NCBI GenBank assembly: GCA_947247005.1 | Contig: OX365948.1 | Coordinates: 37,390,601 to 37,454,600, forward strand | Source of the DNA: Spisula solida | Lineage: Eukaryota; Mollusca; Bivalvia; Venerida; Mactridae | DNA: 64,000 nucleotides | Direction: 5' to 3' | In this document: positions 46,592 through 58,500 of the stretch, one piece after another | How positions within the stretch are numbered: the stretch's first letter is position 1 | Layout: each line of letters opens with the position of its first letter | Made by a program: the position numbers and the translations under genes | Notes under the pieces: model-generated | Told to the model about the DNA's origin: nothing | Seen by the model: only the letters and a program-made list of their open reading frames with translations | Databases searched by the model: none

Positions 46592-49500
46592 ATGGAAAAT
46601 TACGAGAAGATCAGAGTTGTCGGAAGGGGAGCTTACGGGTATGACTGAAACTGAAAATTAGTTTGTGTTATAAATTCGGATATACCAGTTTCGGATAGTT
46701 GTCTATTATGCTCATGAATTTATTGAAGTCATTCGTTAGATTATTTAAGTGAAATAAAGAAGAACCACAAGGGTCGTTTATAAGCATATATATACCAAAA
46801 AGCTCTTTTGGTATTAAGCAATTTTGGTGCTTAGATGTTATAACAAGTCTGTGTATTTAGAATTTTAACTACCAGTTTTAATAGTTTTCCTATAATACTC
46901 TAGGCATATACATTTTGTATATATAATCATTGTAGAAGTTAATTTCCCAAATCAACAATTACTTGTCCCGGACAATTTTGCATACCGGGTATAAACTTAT
47001 AAATCATTTGAACCCTGCAAAGCACATCCATCATATAATGTTTTCCCTTTTTACATATATGTCAATTATGTGATTGTTACTGCATTTTGTTTGTTTGCTG
47101 TTTGACTGAGACTTCATAATTGGCCAAAAATGATCCCGGCTTTGACGAAAGGCTATAATATACCTGGCTAGTTAGAAGGGACAGAAAGTTTGTGTGATAC
47201 ATGGAGTCTAGGCGCATTACCCGAAGTCTTTCCCAATAGACCCCAAGGTTCTCGAATGTGCGGTGCATAGCACCAATACACATGAGTCTACTCAGTACTG
47301 GGTTACCAACCAGTTCCTCTCTAGATGGGAGGGAAGTTAACATTGAAAGGCATTTCTGAAATGACCATGGCAATTGCCCTGGCTGTGATACAAGGAACCC
47401 CGGTGCACTACCCTTAGTCTTTCTGAAGAGACCTCATGGTTCTTAAATGCGCCAAGTGAAAAGCAATAATACGTATGAGACTTCTACGTTACCAACCAGT
47501 TCATCTCTGGTTTGGTGGGAAACACTGAAAAGCGTTTCAGAATCAGAAATGACCAAGTGCCCGGGCTGAGATTTGAACCAGAAACCTCACGATGTATAGT
47601 CACGGGGTGTTAACGACTCAACAACCGTGCCTTTGATGAATATTTAAAACCATTCACTAGCATGCTTAACGACAGATTCACCCGTTGTGCTTCATCAAAA
47701 TAGATTTTATTCATTCATTACAGTTGGTTATATAACCTATAGTATCATAGAAGTCCCTTAATTGTCTTGCTGACATGCCTGGTAATATACATGTACATAA
47801 TTTATCTTACAGGACAGTACATCTATGTAAGCGACTAAGTGACAAAAAGAATGTGATCATCAAACAAATACCAGTAGAACAAATGACAAAAGATGAAAGA
47901 CAGGCTGCCCTGAATGAAGTGAAAGTTTTATCTATGCTCAGTCATCCCAACATCATAGAATATTACGAAAACTTTCTTGAAGACAAAGCTCTCATGATAG
48001 TCATGGAATATGCGCAGGGTGAGTCATTTACATGTGTACCAATAGAGTGCATGTGTTACTCTATGGCCATATGGGTCACCACACATACACAAGTTGTTGT
48101 ATACGTTTGATTAGTGTACCTTATATTTGTACAATACAGGGGATTTGTTTCGGGAGAAAGGGTTTTGATCCTTATAATATTATTTCCAAAAAGCCACATT
48201 TTCAAGGGTAATTTTCTCTTACAATCATGGGTATTTTGTCTACAAATTGGTAAAATTTAGTCATAAGTATTAAAATGACTCCTCAGTTTCAGAAGCTAGT
48301 GGAACCCCTGCACTGAATGTTCTATCATTCAGGATAACGATAATATGTTTATTTCTGAATATAATTATTAGCTGTTATCTAATGCTATTGGATTTATTCA
48401 GCCTCAGTTTTCACCAAATTGGTACATTATTTTTTTGTAGGTGGAACATTGTTGGATTATTTGCAATCTCAAGGCACAACATTACTGGAAGAAGAGGTAA
48501 AAGTGTCTTGACATAGTTACACTTTGTTGTTTCATAACTTGTGTACTGCATACATGTTACCAATGGTTAGATCTCAATGTAACTTTGCATGAAAGATCAG
48601 TACCAAGTCTAGTTGTGCATATCCTCAGCGCACATTGGTTGAATGAATTGTAAGGGAGTTATGGCCCTTTGTTTTTTTACGCTTATAAATTTTGTCTACA
48701 CTTTTCCTTTGTTATCAACCATCGGATTTTAACAAATCTTTGCATGACTGATCAGTACCAAGTCAAGTTGTGCATATGGTTGGCACACCACGGTCAGATC
48801 AATTTTAAGGGAGTTATGGCCCTTTATTTTTTTACACTTATAAATTGTGTCAGCGCTATTTCTCTGTTACCAATGGTTGAATTTCAATGAAACTTTGCAT
48901 GACTGATCAGTACAAAGTCTAGTTGTGCATATCATCGGCACACATTGGTAGGATTATTTTCGGGGTGTTATGGCCCTCTGTTTTTTACACTTATAAATTT
49001 TGTCTACACTTTTCCTTTGTTACCATTGATTGGATTCATGAATGATCAGTACTAAGTCTAGTTGTTTGTCAGAGCATATTTAAGTGACTGTGTCAAGCAG
49101 TATCTGGGGGTATTTATCACATTCAGTGATATTTCTTGTTCTTTGATAAAACACAGCTACATATTCATTATATTTCTTGAATTAACTATGCTATTTTCAG
49201 GAAATTCTCCACTTCTTTGCCCAGATGTTACTCTCCATTCAACATGTTCACTCCAAACAGATTCTACACAGAGATCTTAAAACACAGAATATTTTATTAG
49301 ATAAGAAGAAGAAAGTTGTCAAAATTGGAGACTTTGGAATCTCAAAAGTTTTAAGCAGTAAAAGTAAAGCATATACAGTAAGTAGAATAGGAGAGATCAC
49401 CGTATTCATATGCAAAATGCCCACTGGCAATCTATTGGATGAATGAACAATAAAAACCTGCCAATAACCAATAGTTAGCTGGTGGTACTAATCCCTTTGT

Positions 49501-52500
49501 ATACAAACATGATCTCTCCTATAGGACACATACTTTATGAAACATACATCTTCCTGGGTGAGAATATTTTCAAAGCTATTGTCAAAACCTTCTTTGCAAT
49601 TTTTTAACAATCATCAGTTATATAACTAAGAACTAAAGCTTGGTTTCATATGTAGATCGAATGTAGGCTTTTTACGTCAGAGGCTCACAAGGAGAATGGG
49701 TTTGCCCAACTGTGTCACCTCTATAAATAAAGTTATTATTATTGTTATTATTATAATTATTACTAACATACACAATTTACAAGTACCTATTATTCTGTGA
49801 TTTCAGGTTGTCGGTACTCCATGTTATATATCACCTGAATTATGTGAAGGAAAACCGTATCCTTAACGTTCATTTATACAGGGGTGTGGAAATTCCAAAT
49901 TTTTCACTTGCCCATGAGCAATTGGACTGAAAATTCCACTTGCCCATAAACTAGATCTACTTGCCCAGGAAAACAGAAAAAAGCAACAAAATTTCAGTTT
50001 CATTCAATAATTTATCGTGTCAAGGATTAGAGTACTAGATTTTATTCAAAGTTTGTTAATTAAATCATGTTTGGTTAGTAATTAAGGGATTCATCTTTAT
50101 CAAGGTAAAATAAGACACTTAAGATAACTTTTCTTGTGATAATTTTGCACTTGCCGAAGGGCAACCTGGATGGGAAAATCTACTTTCCCGTAGGCAAAAA
50201 CGCCCAAGTCGGGCAAATCGGAATAGGAATTCCACACCCCTGAATTTATACAAACAATTTGCATTATTGTTCTCAAGGCCATTTCTTAAGATGAAATGAA
50301 TATCTAGTACCGGTAATTTCCTTGCTAGACACTCAGCGTACAATGTAGATCTATATCTGGGTTCTCTGTCATGGTGATGGATACCAACGAGAAGAATGAT
50401 TACCGTATTTTACCGTGTGTTAGTTGTGAATGAGAGAAGATTCAAAGAAAAAAAATGATGGAAATCCAGTAAATATCGTGAAAAATACGACAAAATTGTC
50501 AAGAAATCACGAAGATCGACAACCCGTTTGTGTTCCGTACTAATTACCAAATATATTATAAATTGTAAGGATTGTTGGAAATGACCTGTAATGAAAAGGT
50601 ACATGTATAATCTGATAAAAAGTATGGAGGGGATACAATTGAATTGCAGAAATGGACTGATAAAAACTCATTACCAAGGGAGGTGGGGATCATTCTTGAT
50701 ATTTGTTCCGACAAAGCTGCACAAAGATTATAGCTTATAATTATGTTAACAGAATAGTGTTTGGTGTATTGAGTAAAGGGTTAAGTTATACATGTCTTAT
50801 TTAGTTTTATATATGATCTGTAACACACTATCAGATATAACCAGAAGAGTGATATATGGGCACTGGGTTGTGTGTTATATGAACTTGCCAGTCTGAAACG
50901 AGCTTTCGAAGCCGCAGTGAGTATATGATCATGTTACATACTTTACATGAAGGTTCCATGACAGTACACTACAAACCATATTACTGAAGATTTTACAACT
51001 TTTTTCTATTCTTTTAACAATGATACAGTTATCTGTGGAAATACTTGTATAACATTATACTGACTAAGAAAACTCAGAAAGCTTAAGCCAAGAGCACAGA
51101 TATTCTCCCGTAGTCTTTGGCCAAGAGTGATTAATATAAATTGTTTTAACTTGTATCACTGTGACAATTGATATAGAAATCAGCAAGTTTGAAAAAATAA
51201 TTTTTTAATACAGAGACCTGATAAATATGTTTGTTTTTCAGAACTTGCCAGCTCTAATCTTGAAGATAATGAGAGGAACATTTTCACCGATATCGGAACA
51301 TTACAGTGGTGAACTACGGTCTCTAATATTGAGTATGCTGCATCTAGATCCCAGTAAGAGACCGGACATTAACCAGATTATGGCACAACCTATCATTATC
51401 AATGCTTTAATTAACATACACACTGATATGGGCAAAATTCCTTGTGCTAGGTATGTATATATTTGTATAGGCTGTTGACCATTTTAAAAATTGTGCATTT
51501 TGACTTCGTTTTTTTATCAAGAGGATTGACATCCAATAATCCATCTTTGTACATTGTATATGGAAGGTTGCGTAACATCGTATGAATTACTTGCTTTCAA
51601 TGGATTATGGAGATTTTTCAGTGAAATTATCACTTTGTTATTTTCACTGTTTTGGAAACTGGTTCTAGCATCATGCGGTAAACTATTTATCTTAAAGTTT
51701 GTAAAACATGGATAATTGTGAATACAAAACCATTTTCATGTTTCTATATTGATGTTTTGTATGTTTCAGGATGCATAGACCTGTCACTCCGGCGTTACCA
51801 TCAACAGCAAGAAGTAGATTGAGAGGAAGTGCTGTCAGTGTTAGAGGTGGGTTCATATATTTCACATTGGTTACAAATTTTGTTGTTTCAGATTCATGGT
51901 ATCTGTTAGACAGTTGTGTATAATATTCTGTGTTCATTAAAATGTTTAAACATTCCTAACATGATTGAACGCACAATGACATTGGTTATAATGTCTGTGT
52001 TACGATTTTCTCCATTTATATTAATGTTAATGATTATTAAAGCATTAAATAAGTCTTATAGAATTTCCTGTTACTGTATTTTTAGTGGGGGAGATTTATT
52101 TTGACTGTAATTTCAACATTATGACTTTTCTAGTACAGTTCAGATGATAAAGAGCGAGCTTCTCTTGTCTATTCATGTATACCATCAGGCATGAGGTGTT
52201 GAGAGTGATAGATATAAGTTTATATTTCACAGTTAACCTGAAAATTAGTCCACCAAACGAAAAGGATGATACATCAGGCATATATACTGTTAACTTTCGC
52301 AAATACTAACTTTCGCGTTTTGCTGATCATGGGCATATTCGCGACTACAAATTTTCGCGTTTTTAAGGTTCCTGCAGTGTCCATATTAAGCATCCTCATA
52401 CATCAGTGGTTAGTCAAGTTCCCAGACTTAAATGGGTTACAATGTTGTCACCGGTGAAAAATACTCTGGTGAACGAGAATGATATAAATGTTTTTAGCAC

Positions 52501-55500
52501 TTTGCGGCGACTTAATTTCGCAAAATTCTGCCATTCGCAAACTCCTCGAAACTAAATCACGCGTAATAATTTCTAGGTTTACAGTATATGCATGGATTAG
52601 TTCCTAATGTATCAAAAGGTGAATTATGATCATGATTGTTACTACAGATTCCCTGCCCAGTAAACCAGTGTCTATGAGTAGTGTGTACTGTTGGGGTGGA
52701 GGTATTAACTCAGCTATAAAACTACCACTTCCAACAAATGATACACAAGTAGTGGAAGTATCAACTGGAAGAACACAGAAAGCTGCTGTCACCAAAAATG
52801 GAAGGCTCTTCAATTGGGAGGTAACAATAAAGAACACACATCCTACTAGACTGGTACCACTTGTCTCATTTTCCTGATGGTAGAACCGCGGAACCAGTCT
52901 TCATCATACTGTCAACTAACACAATTTGTACTTGTCCAGCTAGTTCTTCTTGTCTGCTCAAAAACTAAAACTAGCTATAGTACTTATATTGTACTGAACA
53001 TGTAATGGCCATTCTAGTAATAAATGCTAAGTTAATGGTGTAATAATAATAATATGACAAATTAAGATTATACAAATTATACAAAATGACTATATCTTTT
53101 TCGCACTATGTGACAGGGTGAGCTTTTGTGATCACTCTTTGTCCGTCGTCCGTCCGTCCTCAGTTGCCTGTGAACTCACTGGAGGCAACAGTTATGGCCC
53201 AATCGTAATGAAACTTTGTCAGAATGTTTGTCTCTATCAAATCTTAGAAAAAGCTGGTTTAGGCACTAGAGGTCACAATTTTGGTCTAATCTATCAATAA
53301 AGGTTATCTGTTGTTAATAACAAGGTCGCTGGTTAGGACTATATGATAACCTTGTACATGCAATTGAGGCTGCATTAACTTGATTCTTTGAAGTTGTGAA
53401 TGATTTCTTATGTTGCCATGTTGGCCTTCATGAACTATAACGACAGGTGAGCAACCTAGGGCCCTGTGGACCCTCTCGTTCTAGTATTGGTATAGAAATT
53501 ATCTCTATATTTCAGTCACCAGGTGTAGGGACAGATTCTCTGTTACCGGGCTCACTGGACAGTTCCACACCAGGGTATATACCGAGGTTTCTAGAAGGTC
53601 AATCAGCTGTTGCTATACAACATGTAGCCTGTGGTGATTTATTCACTGCCTGTCTCACTGATAGAGGGATATTGATGACCTACGGTAGTGGGGCTAATGG
53701 TTGTCTGGGACATGGCAATCTTAATGATGTTACACAGGTAAATATACATTGTATGATTTTCTTCATAAAATTACTGTGTTTGATTGATACCTTCCTTATC
53801 CATTGAGAAATGAGTAGCTTATTACTAAAACCCTAGAAATAATTTTGCGCGATGTAGTTTTGCGGAGTTTGCGAGTTGTAGAATTTCATAAAATGAAGTC
53901 GCAGCAAAAGTACTTAAAAACATTAATATGGACATTGCAGGAAACTTAAAAACGCAAGAGTTTGTAGCCCAGATATGTTGACGATCAGCAAAATGTGAAA
54001 GTTAGTATTCGTGAAAGTAAATTGATTTACAGTTTTTAACTTTTCTATCAACATTACGTTACTTTACTCTTTCATATAACTTGGTAGAAACTGGTTTAAG
54101 TTTAGAACAGTTTAAAGCATGCTCTTGTCACTATATCACTGTTTAGTCTCTTAATATTCGATGGAAATGTTTATTCTCATAGAATATCTCATTTCATTTA
54201 AGATAAACAGACAAATACCTCTGAGTTATTGCCCTAGGGATCGCAATATGTATATTCCATGACTGTGTGTTTCAGGCTAAGATTGTGGAGGCATTGTTAG
54301 GCTATGAGGTTGTACAAGTATCATGTGGTGCATCACATGTTATGGCTGTGACCAATGAAAATGAAGTATTCTCCTGGGGTCGGGGTGATAATGGTAAATA
54401 ATTTATATCATATTACAAGTATGTACCACTATTTCCTGTCATATACAATGAATTATTTATAATTTGTGTAATTAATTTTCAAAAATGTAAATCATGGTGT
54501 TGGGTAACATGTAGTTACTATTATAAAACATTCATTTTTCATTTTAACCACTGGTTGGATTTCAATGAAACTCCACATGAGGAGTTTGTACCAAGCTTAG
54601 TTGTCCTTTTAATAGGGATTTAATATTTATTTGTTATGGCCCTTTGTGGGAGACATACGTTTTTGCGTCAAACCCTTCTGGTTTCATTATAAGAGCAGAA
54701 TGCATATTATGTTTCATGATGAAGTATACTGTCCTACAGATGTGTTATTATGACTGTGTTTCAGGACGACTTGGACTAGGAAGTCAAGAATCACATACTA
54801 CACCACAACCTGTACAGTTTGTTGAGGGTGTCAGTCCATGTCTCGTTCATTGTGGTGTAGATTGTTCCATGGTCATCTCACTAGATAACAAACTCTACTG
54901 CTGCGGAAATAACAGGTTTCATTTCATACAAACTGTTCATTACAAAAAATTGAAATGATAAATAATATTTCGCCATCCGATGTCTTGTCATTAAATAGAA
55001 GCTAGATAAAAAAACACTACTGCTGCAGAAATAACAGGTTTCGTACAAAGGACAAGGTTCACTGTGCATTGTAATTAAGAAACAATAAATATTTTACCAT
55101 ATAAATAGAGGATATTTGTTTGTTTTGATTGAATATGGTTTATATCTCATCGTGTAGTGATAAAATTCAATATTTTCAAGAGCGCGTAGCGCGAGTGAAA
55201 ATATTAAAATTTTATCACTACATGATGAGATATTAACCATATTCAATCAAAACAAACAAATATTCTATTTATTTAATGCTTTTATGGTGTCAAAACTGGT
55301 ACTATTTATGCCAAATTACCACTGTGGTTAGGCTACGTATGAATATGTTATTCCATTCATATTTTTCACTTCAAAATCCGCCATCTTGGATTATGGTGAA
55401 TAGGTGAAAACGACGTTTTTGAGAATTTTGCATTATATCATACACCAACTTGTAGGAAATGGTCTAACTAAGAATAAAAACTCCCCACTTGTTTCCGTTC

Positions 55501-58500
55501 AGTAATAAAAAAGTTACAGACATTTTAGTGTTGAGATTTTGGTAAATTAAAGTAGTCCCTGTGAGGGGGCGGAGCTTATATCAGTCACATTGTAGGTGAT
55601 AACCAGTGACTGATATAGGTTTTATTTCACTGATAGAACTCCATATCTCATCAGTTAGCATTAAATAATAAAATATAGATACTTGTTTTGCTATGTAGTC
55701 ATTAAATCACATGCACTCGGAATTTAGAGATTGCAATGTTCATAGGTCAACTTTGAGATCAATAGTCTGGTATCTGTGTTATCTAAATGGCGGTATTTAA
55801 AGCCACATTATCTCTCCCAAGACCTTTTTTCAATCATCCAGTAAATAGACTAATTACAAGGAATTGAGATATTTTTCACAAATGACCAATAATTGACGAC
55901 AGAATGTTAAAGGGACTGCCTCACGTATTGGTGTATTGCAAAAATAAAATAAAATTTTCAAATATTCATGTAATTTTTGTATAGTTTCCTGTATATGCCA
56001 CAATCAACCACATTGACATAAAAAATAACTTGGGAAACATCGGCATTTTGTAGATTGTCTCAGACACAGGATTCAATGTAATAGACTAGTATATATATGT
56101 TTGTAGATTGTCTCAGACACAGGCTTTAATGTAATAGACTAGTATATATATAATGTTTGTAGATTGTCTCAGACACAGGTTTCAATGTAAAAGACTAGTA
56201 TATATATGTTTGTAGATTGTCTCAGACACAGGTTTCAATGTAATAGACTAGTATATATATGTTTGTAGATTGTCTCAGACACAGGTTTCAATGTAATAGA
56301 CTAGTATATATATGTTTGTAGATTGTCTCAGACACAGGTTTCAATGTAATAGACTAGTATATATATGTTTGTAGATTGTCTCAGACACAGGTTTCAATGT
56401 AATAGACTAGTATATATATGTTTGTAGATTGTCTCAGACACAGGTTTCAATGTAATAGACTAGTATATATATGTTTGTAGATTGTCTCAGACACAGGTTT
56501 CAATGTAATAGACTAGTATATATATGTTTGTAGATACAACAAATGTTGTTTGGATGATAATACAGTGGAAGGAGTAACAACTAAATCTGTGGAGGAAGTA
56601 CGACAGTTTACCAGAGTTACTTCCCCTCCTGTAGGCAACTCTCTAGTCAAAACTGTATCCATGGGAACCTCACATTCTGCTATTGTTACTGGTAACATAT
56701 TCAACCACGTTATTGTTGATACATTCAGGAAATCTGCCTAGATAACCTTGTGATAAAGCATCTACTTCAGATGCGAGTGGTCTCTGGTTTTATTCCAGGC
56801 CATGACATTTCAAATTGGTTAAAAATGATATTGGTATATCTGTCTTGTTGACATTCAGTAAAGTGAGTCCCAGGTAACTGCTGGTTCACCTGATGTCAGG
56901 ATAACGGTCACTGAGAAGCTCGACACTCGGTATAGTGAGTCCCATGTAACTGCTGGTTCACCTGATGTCAGGATAACGGTCACTGAGAAGCTTGACACTC
57001 GGTATAGTGAGTCCCATGTAACTGCTGGTTCACCTGATGTCAGGATGACGGTCACTGAGAAGCTTGACACTCGGTATAGTGAGTCCCATGTAACTGCTGG
57101 TTCACCTGATGTCAGGATAACGGTCACTGAGAAGCTTGACACTCGGTATAGTGAGCCCCAGGTAACTGCTGGTTCACCTGATGTCAGGATAACGGTCACT
57201 GAGAAGCTCGACACTCGGTATAGTGAGTCCCATGTAACTGCTGGTTCACCTGATGTCAGGATAACGGTCACTGAGAAGCTTGACACTCGGTATAGTGAGT
57301 CCCATGTAACTGCTGGTTCACCTGATGTCAGGATAACGGTCACTGAGAAGCCTCCCTATGACTGAAATACTGTTGACCAGTGAGACTTAAAACAAGATTT
57401 AATTTTAAACATTTGACATTTTTGCTTGACTCAAATGAAAAGGAAATCACTACAAATCTGTCAGAGTGACTGATAAAAGCAGGGTGGCTTTATGAGCTAA
57501 TATATCGGATCGGTACATGTCTGAAATTGCTTATTAGGGTAGTGTTACTTGCTTGAATATTTATATTGTACTGTATAAGCAGTATTTCATTTTAGTTTTG
57601 AAAACTATGAGTGAGTCCTTTCCCAATGAACTTAAGAAATCAATGAGTCACACTATGTAAAAATAAAGTATTTCCAACAAATCAATGAGTCCTAAGCCAA
57701 TCTTGAGTCAGGGACTCGGGACTCACTCAAAAATGAAATACTGTATTAGACAGGAATGATTATCTGTATTATAGTTGATGGTGAACTGTACACATGTGGT
57801 GCTAACCAGTTTGGACAACTTGGGTATCAGACTGATTTCAACAGTAAACAAGCTGGTCAGGTACTGACTTTGAAGGATTATAAGATACAGGCTGTTGCTT
57901 GTGGTGATACTTTCACTGTAGCTGTCTCTCAAGGTATGTTATATCAGCAATCAGGTGTAAAAACTACATTTTTTTCTTCTGTCTACTGACCAACAGAGGT
58001 AACTGTATCATTTATAAAGAGTAAACAAAAACATTTTTTTTTACAATTTTTAATATCTTAGAAAGGTGTATAACACAGGAAATTGACCACACAGTCACTG
58101 AGGTGCAGTTTGTTTTGAAAAAACATTGCATTAATACTGGTGTTATTTTAAATATATTTACATAATCAGAAACTAGAGAGCTTCGTCTTTAATTTGATAT
58201 CAATATTTTTATTGCACCTCAGTAATTGACTGGACACTGTGGTATAGATTTCATGGTATAACTTTTTATAATGCAGTCATGCAGTAAATTGACTACCTAA
58301 TGTTCATGCTTACACAATTCTAGTTCACTGTTGTTATTTATTTGCATATATATACACGTTTGTAACATTTCTGAATATTTTTAAATAGATCGAGATATTT
58401 TGGTCATACATTGTATTTACTGTTTCCCAGATGGTGAAGTATTTTCGTTTGGTAAGAGTGCCCGAGGTAGACTGGGTAGAACCGACCAGGATACTATGAC

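Noticed and set aside
56855..57365. 162-codon and 106-codon frames in NEK8 intron 13
   Set aside because: Artefact of the 72-bp array; the NEK8 reading frame splices cleanly around it (56691 to 57775).
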